Part shown: in pieces, positions 43,466-52,077 of the stretch
Layout: each line of letters begins with the position of its first letter
How positions within the stretch are numbered: position 1 is the stretch's first letter
Source of the DNA: Ahniella affigens
GTDB taxonomy: Bacteria; Pseudomonadota; Gammaproteobacteria; Xanthomonadales; Ahniellaceae
Reading direction: 5' to 3'
Length of the DNA: 64,000 nucleotides
NCBI RefSeq assembly: GCF_003015185.1
Contig: NZ_CP027860.1
Coordinates: 4,805,001 to 4,869,000 of the forward strand
The notes under the pieces: model-generated
Databases searched by the model: none
What the model was told of the DNA's origin: nothing
What the model saw: only the letters and a program-made list of their open reading frames with translations
Program-made: the position numbers and the translations under genes

Positions 43466-44980
43466 GTGAGTGTCAGCGAGATCCCTGGTCAGGAAGTCAG
43501 TGCCCCCCGCGTGATCGGGCGTCCGCCTTACGCGTTTGCCAAACGCCAGGGCGCTACGGTCCATGAACGCGTTGGCGAGCGCACCGTCATTGCCCATCGT
43601 GGCGACGCTCGCCTCGAAACGCTGCTCGAACTGCAGCGCTTTGCCGGCGCGCCCGTGCGCTTTGCCCGCTTGGCCGATGACGAATTCGAACAGTTGCTGC
43701 GCGAGCTGTATGAATCGGGCGGCGATGCCCAGCAGATGGCCGCCGACCTGGGCGATCGCGAAGACTTGGGCGCGCTCAGCGACGCGCTGCCTGAGCCACA
43801 GGACCTCGCCGAGAGCGACGACGAAGCCGTCATCATCAAATTGATCAACGCCCTGCTCGCGCAGGCGATCCGCGAAAACGCGTCCGATATTCACATCGAG
43901 CCGTATGAAAACCGGCTGGTCGTGCGCTTTCGTGTCGACGGCGTGTTGCGCGAGGTGCTGAGCCCGGCACGTGCGGCGGCGGCACCGATTGTGTCGCGCA
44001 TCAAGGTCATGGCCAAGCTCGATATCGCCGAGAAGCGTCTGCCACAGGACGGCCGCATTGCACTCCGCGTTGCCGGTCGCCCCGTCGACGTGCGCGTGTC
44101 CACGATCCCGGCCGGCTACGGCGAACGCGTCGTGCTGCGTCTGCTCGACAAACAGGCCGGTCGCCTCGATCTTGGCAAGCTCGGCATGAGCGATGGCATG
44201 CTCGGCACGCTGAATGATCTGATTCATCGCCCGCACGGCATTTTGCTCGTCACCGGCCCGACCGGCTCGGGTAAGACCACCACGTTGTATGGCGCGCTGT
44301 CCCGCCTCAATGACGCGACCCGCAACATTCTGACCGTCGAAGACCCGATTGAGTATTACCTGGACGGCATCGGCCAAACCCAGGTCAACACGAAAGTCGA
44401 AATGACCTTCGCACGCGGTCTGCGCGCAATTCTGCGGCAAGACCCGGATGTCGTGATGGTCGGCGAAATCCGCGATCTCGAAACCGCCGAGATCGCGGTG
44501 CAAGCATCGCTGACCGGCCACTTGGTCATGTCGACGCTGCATACCAACTCGGCGGTCGGTGCGGTCACGCGTTTGCGTGACATGGGCGTCGAACCGTTTC
44601 TGTTGTCGTCGTCATTGATCGGCGTGCTGGCGCAGCGTCTGGTGCGCTCTCTCGACCCCACGACGCGTGAGGCGTACCTCGCAACCGCCACCGAGCTCGC
44701 GGCCTTCCACCGACCGAAGTCGGACGAAGGTGTCACGCTGTTCCGTCCACAAACGGGCTTGACCGGCAAACTGGCTGGCTACAAGGGCCGAACCGGCATT
44801 TACGAACTGATCAGTGTGGACGAAGGGATGCGCAAATTGATTCACGAAGGCGCGGCCGAAGCTGATCTTGAGGCCTACGCGCGCAAGCGTTCGCCATCGA
44901 TGGCCGATGATGGCTGGCAGAAGTGCGTGTCTGGCCAGACCTCGATCGACGAAGTCCTGCGCGTGGTGCGCGAAGAGTAA
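43466..44980 (+). CDS. gspE: Type II secretion system ATPase GspE
   Basis: A 504-residue cytoplasmic motor ATPase. The Walker A motif [16 protein letters not shown] starts near residue 262; Asp box, Walker B ([21 protein letters not shown]) and His box ([20 protein letters not shown]) follow. The end is GRTGIYEL plus a helical tail. Notably the zinc-binding tetracysteine between GVLAQRLVR and [11 protein letters not shown] is absent: the stretch contains no cysteine. Start is GTG at 43466 with AGGTG upstream. It follows gspD by 19 nt. gspF-N are not in the window, so the pseudopilin and platform genes must lie elsewhere. Confidence 0.94.
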   Translation: MSVSEIPGQEVSAPRVIGRPPYAFAKRQGATVHERVGERTVIAHRGDARLETLLELQRFAGAPVRFARLADDEFEQLLRELYESGGDAQQMAADLGDREDLGALSDALPEPQDLAESDDEAVIIKLINALLAQAIRENASDIHIEPYENRLVVRFRVDGVLREVLSPARAAAAPIVSRIKVMAKLDIAEKRLPQDGRIALRVAGRPVDVRVSTIPAGYGERVVLRLLDKQAGRLDLGKLGMSDGMLGTLNDLIHRPHGILLVTGPTGSGKTTTLYGALSRLNDATRNILTVEDPIEYYLDGIGQTQVNTKVEMTFARGLRAILRQDPDVVMVGEIRDLETAEIAVQASLTGHLVMSTLHTNSAVGAVTRLRDMGVEPFLLSSSLIGVLAQRLVRSLDPTTREAYLATATELAAFHRPKSDEGVTLFRPQTGLTGKLAGYKGRTGIYELISVDEGMRKLIHEGAAEADLEAYARKRSPSMADDGWQKCVSGQTSIDEVLRVVREE

Positions 44981-45047
44981 GCGCAGACTTGCAGTGTCCC
45001 GGCCCGCGGGCAACAATGTTCGCTCACCATGCTTTGGAGCGCACCCC

Positions 45048-45506
45048 ATGTTGACGACCCCTGACACCGAAAAAGCGATTGCCGTTCTCAACAAGATCAT
45101 GGAGCTCGAACTCGCGGGCGTGGTGCGCTACACGCACTATTCGCTGATGGTGTTCGGCTACAACCGGATTCCGATAGTGTCCTGGCTGAAGGGCAATGCC
45201 ACCGAAGGCCTCGATCATGCCTACAAGGCGGGTGAGATGCTGACCATGATTGGTGGCCATCCGTCGCTTCGGATTGGCCAGTTGCTGGAAACGCACAAGC
45301 ACGACATCGGCGACATTCTGCGCGAAACGCTGGAGCACGAACAGACTGGACTTGCGGCGTACTATGAACTGCTCGATGTGGTCCGCGACAAGTCTGTGGT
45401 GCTCGAAGAATATGCGCGCGACATGATCTCGCTCGAAGAGCTGCACTTGGATGAAGTGAACAAGATGCTGCGCCGCCCGGGCGACATTGCGCCGTACAAG
45501 GCTTGA
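45048..45506 (+). CDS. Bacterioferritin-like (ferritin-family) protein
   Basis: A 152-residue four-helix ferritin-like protein. Di-iron ligands of the bacterioferritin type are visible in ELELAGVVRYTHYSLMVFG (E and the helix B His region), EGLDHAYKAGEM, LEHEQTGLAAYYELLD and SLEELHLDEVNKML. The usual haem-binding Met of true bacterioferritin cannot be placed with certainty, so it may belong to the haem-free relatives found in this order. The start at 45048 has a GGAG in TTTGGAGCGC upstream. It is separated from gspE by 67 nt and probably has its own promoter. Likely role: iron storage or detoxification. Confidence 0.78.
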   Translation: MLTTPDTEKAIAVLNKIMELELAGVVRYTHYSLMVFGYNRIPIVSWLKGNATEGLDHAYKAGEMLTMIGGHPSLRIGQLLETHKHDIGDILRETLEHEQTGLAAYYELLDVVRDKSVVLEEYARDMISLEELHLDEVNKMLRRPGDIAPYKA

Positions 45507-45536
45507 TGTCGCTGCTGGCTGAAACGAGGCAAGCTT

Positions 45537-45639
45537 GATTCGCGGCTGAAGCCGCTCCCACAGGTAGGCCGCTTTCACCAGCCATGCTGCGAGTGCGCCA
45601 GCACACCGCACACTTGTAGGAGCGCCTTTAGGCGCGAAC
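45537..45639. repeat. GTAG-type REP doublet
   Basis: A leftward unit GATTCGCGGCTGAAGCCGCT plus CCCACA (45537-45562) and a rightward unit beginning TGTAGGAGCGCCTTTAGGCG and ending CGAAC (45615-45639) flank 52 nt. Each has an internal hairpin (GCGGCTGAAGCCGC; GCGCCTTTAGGCGC). They are the same two units as in the array at 47946-48430, here as a single pair next to the end of the TonB receptor gene. Confidence 0.8.
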
Positions 45640-45731
45640 AGTCAAGCGATCCACCGGCATGGAGGCCGCGCCAACTGCGCCTCCATACCGACGCACCGGA
45701 CTCGCAGAATGCTTGTCCTTGAATCGCCTGC

Positions 45732-47837
45732 CTAGAAGCGCCAACCGAACGAGAGTCGGATCGCGCGCGGTTCGATCGGATGAAAGTGCAGATCATCGAT
45801 CCCGCCCTCTGGCTCACCGGGCAGATGCGATGGATAGAAGTAATCAATGTCGTGCGCGTCGGTGTCGAGCAGATTCAAAACCTCCACATGCGCGGAGAAG
45901 CGATCCCAGTCCCGGCCCACGCGCAGATTGACGGTCGTCGAGCCGGAAGCCTGCGCGCTGCCATCTTCGATCAACGCATAACGCCCGAAATGCCGGATCC
46001 GCGCGCCGACGCTCCAGTCTGATGCGGTCCGCCACGTCACGCCTGCTGCAACGACCCAAGGAATCGCACCAGGGATCGCATCGGCGTTGCTGGGCTGCTC
46101 GGCGAAACGCGCTTCGGTGTAAGACACTTCGAGATCGGCGGCGAGTTGCTCGCTTGGAAAGAAGTAAATGCCGAGCTCGGCGCCGTTGCGATCACTCGGA
46201 AACGACGCCTCGGTATTGCCCGCATCACCGACAAACAAGAGCTCCGAGTCCAGGTGCAGATGCCAATACGCGAAACTCGCATGGAAGCGCTCGCTCCAAT
46301 ACCAACGCGCGCCGAGCTCGGCGCCTTCTGAGCGCACCAGCGGATCGGCAGACTCGGCTGGCTCGCCGGTGACCGGGTCAACTTGCAGCGTGACCCCACG
46401 GGCATCATTCGAATGAAACCCTTGACCGGCACTCAGATACCACTCAAACGACTCGGTGGGACGATGCACCAACGCGAGTTTGGCCGATGCCAAGTCAGCT
46501 TGTTCGCGGCCCGAGTTTTGCGGATTGCCTGCATCAACCTCAAACTCGAACCAGTCCTGGCGAAGGCCGGCGTACACGCGCCAGGTCTCGCTTAGATCCG
46601 CATCGGCGGCGACAAACAATCCGACACTCTGCTCGTCGATCGAATCCTCGCGGACGGTGCTGAGATATTGTCGGGCGCGCGTGCGATACAAGCCAATCGC
46701 ATCGATATCGTCGTATCGATAGTCCAATCCGAGCTGCCACCGCACGCGCGACTGTTGCCAGGACTGTGTCACCGCCAATCCGTGTACGGTTCGGCGATCG
46801 AACTGCTGAAACTGGTCGCCGTTGTCAGGGTCGTCCAGAAAGTAGGTGAAGTTCGACCAGAGTTTGAAGTCCGAATCGATCCAATAGGCCTGGGCTTTCA
46901 GGTCGCCACCGAATGCAGCACCAGTCCAGCCCCCGGACACGCTGGTTCGTGACGAGTTGCCGCCGAGCGTCGTATCAAGCGAGCCCAAAAGCGTGATCAG
47001 ACCCTGCGCCACTGCACGCGCCGGGATCTGATCCGGCGCATTCCACTCGTTGTCATAGGCCATGGCCTGCACATGCACGCGGCCCGAGCCGAGCTCGTGA
47101 CCCACGCGCAGGGTCAGATTGAGCTTCTCCACCGATTCCTCAATGTCTGCCCAGGGCCCGTCGTACTGCTGCGTCTCGATGCCGTAGAGCCATTCGGTGT
47201 CAGCGTGGCGTCCGGAGTCAGCCACCAATCCGCGGGCATAGCCGAACTCGCCAAGAGTTGCCTCGGCGAGCCCATGTGGCAGTTGATCGGCGATTTGAAA
47301 ACGCGCCGAACCGGCCGCTGAGAAGTCGCCGACGTCGGCATAGTAAGTGCCTTTCCGGTAAGACAGTGCTTCGACCAATTCCGGAATCAGGAAGTTGAGA
47401 TCGGAGTAGCCTTGGCCGTGACCGTGGCTACGCAAATTCACGGGCATGGCATCAACAAACGTGGCGAAATCGGTGCCGTGATCCAGGTTGAAGCCACGTA
47501 GAAAATACTGATTTGCTTTGCCACTTCCGGAGTGCTGGGTCGCGACCATGCCGGGCACGAGTTCCAGCAGGTCGCCACTGCGCACCCGCGGCCGCCCGGC
47601 GATGTCATCGCGGCCCACGTAACCCTCGGAGGCGGACACCGCTTGGCCGATGAGATCGAGCTGACGCCCGAGGACTTCCAGTTCGGGAAGTGTTTGCGGA
47701 CTGCTTTTGGTCTCGGGCGCTTGATCCGGATCCGCGGTTGGTTGCGAGTGATCGGAGACGACCGCAGGCTCGGCATCAGCGAGCGCAGCGACACAACAAA
47801 AAGCTGTCAGCAACGACAGTCGGCAGAACGCACGCAT
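45732..47837 (-). CDS. TonB-dependent outer-membrane receptor
   Basis: A 701-residue receptor: signal peptide (MRAFCRLSLLTAFCCVAALADA), a TonB-box-like acidic/Leu stretch (LPELEVLGRQ), the plug domain (about 60-170: GRDDIAGRPRVRSGDLLELVPGM, YFLRGFNLDHGTDFATFVDAMPVN) and a 22-strand barrel ending GWRF. The plug motif GHGQGYSDLNFLIPELVEAL marks a subfamily of receptors whose substrate is not established. GGGAG precedes the ATG. Its gene is flanked by REP doublets on both sides: one after its stop and an array before its start. No iron box was recognised in the upstream 108 nt. Confidence 0.9.
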   Translation of the reverse strand: MRAFCRLSLLTAFCCVAALADAEPAVVSDHSQPTADPDQAPETKSSPQTLPELEVLGRQLDLIGQAVSASEGYVGRDDIAGRPRVRSGDLLELVPGMVATQHSGSGKANQYFLRGFNLDHGTDFATFVDAMPVNLRSHGHGQGYSDLNFLIPELVEALSYRKGTYYADVGDFSAAGSARFQIADQLPHGLAEATLGEFGYARGLVADSGRHADTEWLYGIETQQYDGPWADIEESVEKLNLTLRVGHELGSGRVHVQAMAYDNEWNAPDQIPARAVAQGLITLLGSLDTTLGGNSSRTSVSGGWTGAAFGGDLKAQAYWIDSDFKLWSNFTYFLDDPDNGDQFQQFDRRTVHGLAVTQSWQQSRVRWQLGLDYRYDDIDAIGLYRTRARQYLSTVREDSIDEQSVGLFVAADADLSETWRVYAGLRQDWFEFEVDAGNPQNSGREQADLASAKLALVHRPTESFEWYLSAGQGFHSNDARGVTLQVDPVTGEPAESADPLVRSEGAELGARWYWSERFHASFAYWHLHLDSELLFVGDAGNTEASFPSDRNGAELGIYFFPSEQLAADLEVSYTEARFAEQPSNADAIPGAIPWVVAAGVTWRTASDWSVGARIRHFGRYALIEDGSAQASGSTTVNLRVGRDWDRFSAHVEVLNLLDTDAHDIDYFYPSHLPGEPEGGIDDLHFHPIEPRAIRLSFGWRF

Positions 47838-47945
47838 TCAGGCTCCCAATGAGCAGGTGATCCAAACCTTACGCGCCTAATGCTAAATCAGATGCAGGCG
47901 CAATACATCCGTCGGCAGGTCCTTCTTGCGGGAGTGCCTCTCTTT

Positions 47946-48430
47946 GTAGGAGCGCATTTAGGCGCGAACGATCTCGCGACTCACCAACATCATGGCAAGT
48001 TTGATTCGCGGCTGAAGCCGCTCCCACAAAAGCGGTCGCCAACCGCCCCAACGCGAACTCGCACCCTCGCCGCACGCATGTGGGAGCGCCTTTAGGCGCG
48101 AACGATCTCGCGACTAACCACCATCATGGCAAGATTGATTCGCGGCTGAAGCCGCTCCCACAAAAGCCTCGCCAACCGCCCCAACGCGAACTCGCAAGCT
48201 CGCCGCACGCATGTGGGAGCGCCTTTAGGCGCGAACGATCTCGCGACTAACCAGCATCATGGCAAGTTTGATTCGCAGCTGAAGCCGCTCCCACAAAAGC
48301 GGTCGCCAACCGCCCCAACGCGAACTCGCACCCTCGCCGCACGCATGTGGGAGCGCCTTTAGGCGCGAACGATCTCGCGACTAACCACCATCATGGCAAG
48401 ATTGATTCGCGGCTGAAGCCGCTCCCACAA
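47946..48430. repeat. Tandem array of a 134-bp REP-doublet unit (about 3.6 copies)
   Basis: The landmark GGCGCGAACG recurs at 47961, 48095, 48228 and 48362, giving periods of 134, 133 and 134 bp. Each unit holds a rightward REP (GT(A/G)GGAGCGCCTTTAGGCG, continuing CGAAC), a 45-nt spacer with GATCTCGCGACTAACCA, a leftward REP (GCGGCTGAAGCCGCTCCCAC) and a spacer with CCGCCCCAACGCGAACTCGC. The first unit starts GTAG, the others GTGG. The fourth copy is cut after its leftward REP. The array lies upstream of the TonB receptor gene and downstream of the GNAT gene, both leftward. No ORF across it is credible. Confidence 0.92.
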
Positions 48431-48478
48431 GAAGCCGCTCCGCACGAGGCCGTCTGCAGTCGCAGCTTTGGCTATGTC

Positions 48479-49159
48479 CTAAACAAGAGCGCCAGCAGCC
48501 CGGAGACACTCGCCCAGACCGACCCGCTGTTGCCCATCAGCATCAAAATTCGACGGATCCAGCCAACGCTGATATCCGGCTCGCAACAACGCCCAATCGC
48601 CATCGGTCATCGCGAACCACGCGGTATCGCGATTCGCGCCTTTCTGCACCATGTGCTGGCGAAAGATGCCCTCGAACTGGAAACCAAACCGCAACGCTGC
48701 CCGGCGACTGGGCGCATTCAGGCTATTGCACTTCCATTCGAAGCGACGATAGCCAAGCGTATCGAACGCGTATTCGGCGAACAGATACAACGCCTCCGTC
48801 GCCACGCGCGTGCGGGCAATCGCATCACCCCAAAGGATGCTGCCAATTTCGATGACGCCATGCTCGGGCGTGATCCGCATCAGACTCTGCCGCCCTTCGC
48901 AGCGACCCGTCGCCTGATCGATCACACCGAAGTACAAGGGGTCGTTGACCGTCGGGCACCGCGCCATCCACGCATCGAACGCCGGCCTGTCCTGCACCGG
49001 CTCAAACAGAAAGCGAAAGCGCGCCTCGGCGTCGCCCGTACTGGATGCCTGGAACAATTCTTCCCCCTGCGAAAAGTTGGCGTCGAGCGGCAACAGACGG
49101 GTGTACTGTCCGTGCAGCGGGGCCCATTCTGGGCGGGGTCTTGGCAGCGTTGGCAACAT
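48479..49159 (-). CDS. GNAT-family N-acetyltransferase (RimJ/RimL-like)
   Basis: A 226-residue acetyltransferase of the RimJ/RimL group. After an N-terminal strand region comes FGVIDQATGRCEGRQSLMRI, then IEIGSILWGDAIARTRVATEALYLFAEYAFDTLGYRRFEW, which contains the acetyl-CoA-binding T-R-x-A-T/S-E loop. The segment CNSLNAPSRRAALRFGFQFEGIFRQHMV is very typical of the group. Acceptor unknown (ribosomal or other N-terminal amine, or small molecule). The start at 49159 is chosen from the family N terminus; the frame continues to 49234. Confidence 0.85.
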   Translation of the reverse strand: MLPTLPRPRPEWAPLHGQYTRLLPLDANFSQGEELFQASSTGDAEARFRFLFEPVQDRPAFDAWMARCPTVNDPLYFGVIDQATGRCEGRQSLMRITPEHGVIEIGSILWGDAIARTRVATEALYLFAEYAFDTLGYRRFEWKCNSLNAPSRRAALRFGFQFEGIFRQHMVQKGANRDTAWFAMTDGDWALLRAGYQRWLDPSNFDADGQQRVGLGECLRAAGALV

Positions 49160-49500
49160 GATGGACCGATTCTGGCGGCAGTAGGCAAGGCACCGAGCAT
49201 ACGCCGAAACTCGAAAATTGCCAGGAAACCCCATTAAATCAAAGCTCTAGCCGACAGCCGCTGCGCCAAACCGGGGACCTGATGCGCACCTGCACGCCCG
49301 ACGTGGGCCCAATCGGATGGGCGCAATTCGCCCCACAAACCGGCGGGCGACGCCCAAACGGCCGGCCCGATCAGCCACAACTACTGACAATCTTCCGCGC
49401 ACTTCCGGCAAATTGGCGACTTGGCGTCCAGCCAGAACAGGATTAACCTCAACTTCCGGTCGCAAGCGGTTGTCCGTGCGACGTTTTGCTGGGGTAGGCC
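49160..49500. other. Divergent intergenic region, no feature recognised
   Basis: About 340 nt between the GNAT gene (leftward) and the GGDEF-EAL gene (rightward). It should contain both promoters. Apart from GGGGTAGG just before the ATG at 49501, no clear boxes, repeats or small ORF stand out. Confidence 0.4.
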
Positions 49501-52077
49501 ATGACTGCTGTGCTCATTGCGGAAACCTCAATTACCCGTCGCCGGGCGATATCGGCGGTGCTGGCCAATGCTGGATTCACGGTCCAGTCGCTCGGTAGCT
49601 TCGAGGAATGCATGGCGTTCCTGGAGCGTATGCCACGAAGTTCGAGTGAGATTGGTGCCGTCGCGGTCGGTTGGCCGGACTACGGTGAACCGAAAGCCGA
49701 TGAAGTCTTTGACCTGTTGGGTCGCGACCAGTTCGAGCATTTACCCGTGCTGGTGCTTGCGGACGCATCAAGCCCTGGTGCCGTCAATTGGATGATGAAG
49801 CGGCCGCGCGCTGCAATGCTCAACTGGGGCGACTACAACGATGCCGGCGATGCTTTAACGAAACTACTTCGGCCCAGCGCGAGGGCACAGTCGGCGGACG
49901 ATCCGAGTGCGTCGGGCGGCAACTTGCGCGTGCTGCTGGTCGATGATTCGGCCACAGTGCGCCTGGCGTTCCAGAAGCTGCTTGCGAAGCAGGGATACCA
50001 AGTCGAAATCGCATCGAGTGCCGCCGAAGGTCGCAAGAAATTCGAAGCGCAGCCGTTTGACATCGTGGTGACCGACTACTTCATGCCTGGTGAAAACGGG
50101 CCCGAGCTGATCCGCTCAGTCAAGGCGCACGCGGCAGGCCGCGCGACCGTATGCGCGGTCATCACGGGCACCTATTCCGATCAAGTCATCAACGACTCGC
50201 TGGCTTCGGGTGCCATCGAATGCATGTTCAAGAGCGAGGCCAAGGAACTGTTTCTGGCCCGCCTCGCCTCGTTGGCCCGCATGGTGCACGACCGCAAAGC
50301 GGTGGACGCCGAGCGCCGGCGCCTCGAGGGCATTCTCGGCTCGGTCGGCGATGGCGTGTACGGTGTCGATCGCAGCGGCTTGATCCAGTTCATCAATCCG
50401 GCAGCCGTGCATTTGCTCGGCTATGCCGCGCAGAATGATCTGGTGGGCGAATCGGCCTACGAGAAGTTCCATCACGCGTTTGAGAATGGCGCGCCGATGC
50501 CAAAGAGCGCGTGCTTCCTGTCGGCGTGCTACCAGAACGGCAACCAAGTGCCGAACTGGCAGACGATTTTCGTGACCGCCGCGCGTCGGCCCATTCCGGT
50601 CGAGTGCACGGTGTATCCGATGACGGTGGACGGTGTGCGCGAAGGCTCGGTCGTGGCGTTCCGCGATGTGTCGGAGCGACGTGTCCTCGAAGAAGAGCTG
50701 CGCTGGCAGGCCACGCATGACTCGCTGACCAAACTGCACAATCGGGCATTCTTCGAAAGCCAGCTCGATCAGGAAGTCGCGCGGCTGCGGCGCTCGGATC
50801 AAACCTCGCTGCTGCTGTTCATCGACGTGGACCGCTTCAAATACATCAACGATACCGCCGGGCACAGCGCGGGCGATCAGCTGCTGGTGGAGGTCAGCCA
50901 GCGCTTGAAGTCGCGGCTCCGTCAATCCGACAGTCTCTCGCGCATGGGTGGTGACGAATACGCCATCATTCTGCGGAGCGTGAAGAGCCAGGACATCGAC
51001 TCGATCGCCGACGAGTTCCGCCGCGCGTTGACCACGCATCCGTTTGTCTACGCCGGGAAGAGCTATCGCATTACGATCTCGATTGGCGTGGCGCGCATGG
51101 ACCGCTTCACCGAATCGCCCGAAGACGCAATGGCCGCGGCCGACATGGCCTGCCATATCGCCAAGAATGGCGGCCGCAATCAGACCCACGTGTTCTCCAG
51201 TGAGTCGGATCAGCGCGCGAGCATGGATCAGGAGCTCGGCTGGTCCACGCGCCTGGAAGAGGCGCTGCGTTCGGACGGCTTTGTGCTGAGCTACCAGCCC
51301 ATCGTGCCGTTGGCCGATTTTCACGACACGGGCGTGACCGACACACGTCGGCTGGAACCCTACTTCGAGGCACTGATCCGGCTCCGGGACAATCACTCGA
51401 ACCGTCTGCTCGCACCCGACGCGTTTCTGCCGACCGCTGAGCGTTTTGGCATGATGCTCGATATTGATCGCTGGGTGATCCAGAACGCGTTTCGTGCACT
51501 CCGCGAGACGGCGCGCACCGGTCGGCGCGTAAGGCTGTCGATCAATCTGTCCGCGCAATCGCTGACCAGTTCGGCCACCGCAGCGTTCGTCACCGACAAG
51601 TTCGTCGAGTTCGATGTCGATCCCAAACAACTCGTGTTCGAGATCACCGAATCGCGGGCGGTGTCGAACCTCGAAAGCGCACGCGCGCTCATTGGCCACC
51701 TGCGCGCGCTGGGCTGCCAGTTTGCACTCGACGATTTCGGCGTGGGCTTCTCGACGTTCTCGCATCTGAAGCATCTCGATGTGGACTTCCTGAAGATCGA
51801 TGGCTCGTTCATTCAGGGCTTGGTCGATGACAAGATCGATCAGGCGGTGGTCAAGGCAATTACCGGCATTGCCCACTCGATTGGCAAGGCGACCATTGCC
51901 GAGTTCGTTGACCGGCCGCAGATCCTGCCGTTGCTGCGCGACGCGAATGTCGATTATCTGCAGGGCTATTTTGTGGGCGAGCCGCAGGTCGGTCTGGAGC
52001 GGGCCCTGCCGTTCGCCGGCTTTGGCCCGGTCAACCCGGCGAGTATCGTCCCCGAGGCCCTGCGCGCGACCGGATGA
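49501..52077 (+). CDS. REC-REC-PAS-GGDEF-EAL protein (cyclic-di-GMP turnover)
   Basis: An 858-residue signalling protein. An N-terminal receiver-like domain (1-125) lacks the phospho-acceptor Asp (AVAVGWPDYG). A second, intact receiver (about 140-260) has LLVDDS and D192 in VVTDYFMPG. PAS (about 285-395), GGDEF (about 405-570, catalytic motif GGDEY at 483-487) and EAL (about 585-835) follow. The EAL domain keeps the key residues: E in FEALIRLR, N in SINLSAQSL, E in FEITESR, the pair in LDDFGVG, K in DFLKIDGS and E in IAEFVD. Either or both activities may operate; GGDEY is often still active. Its stop overlaps the sbcB start as ATGA. Confidence 0.92.
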   Translation: MTAVLIAETSITRRRAISAVLANAGFTVQSLGSFEECMAFLERMPRSSSEIGAVAVGWPDYGEPKADEVFDLLGRDQFEHLPVLVLADASSPGAVNWMMKRPRAAMLNWGDYNDAGDALTKLLRPSARAQSADDPSASGGNLRVLLVDDSATVRLAFQKLLAKQGYQVEIASSAAEGRKKFEAQPFDIVVTDYFMPGENGPELIRSVKAHAAGRATVCAVITGTYSDQVINDSLASGAIECMFKSEAKELFLARLASLARMVHDRKAVDAERRRLEGILGSVGDGVYGVDRSGLIQFINPAAVHLLGYAAQNDLVGESAYEKFHHAFENGAPMPKSACFLSACYQNGNQVPNWQTIFVTAARRPIPVECTVYPMTVDGVREGSVVAFRDVSERRVLEEELRWQATHDSLTKLHNRAFFESQLDQEVARLRRSDQTSLLLFIDVDRFKYINDTAGHSAGDQLLVEVSQRLKSRLRQSDSLSRMGGDEYAIILRSVKSQDIDSIADEFRRALTTHPFVYAGKSYRITISIGVARMDRFTESPEDAMAAADMACHIAKNGGRNQTHVFSSESDQRASMDQELGWSTRLEEALRSDGFVLSYQPIVPLADFHDTGVTDTRRLEPYFEALIRLRDNHSNRLLAPDAFLPTAERFGMMLDIDRWVIQNAFRALRETARTGRRVRLSINLSAQSLTSSATAAFVTDKFVEFDVDPKQLVFEITESRAVSNLESARALIGHLRALGCQFALDDFGVGFSTFSHLKHLDVDFLKIDGSFIQGLVDDKIDQAVVKAITGIAHSIGKATIAEFVDRPQILPLLRDANVDYLQGYFVGEPQVGLERALPFAGFGPVNPASIVPEALRATG

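Noticed and set aside
43193-44542. 449-codon frame antisense to gspD/gspE
   Set aside because: It spans two genes on the other strand and encodes no recognisable domain.
47946-48430. Repeat array as a CRISPR
   Set aside because: The period is 134 bp, the spacers are themselves repeated, and the conserved parts are inverted REP hairpins; no cas gene is near.
47880-49237. Rightward frames running through the repeat array and over the GNAT gene
   Set aside because: They depend on repeated DNA or lie antisense to the GNAT gene; the translations look like shadow sequence.
50116-51876. 586-codon frame antisense to the GGDEF-EAL gene
   Set aside because: A mirror of conserved GGDEF/EAL coding sequence with no motif of its own.
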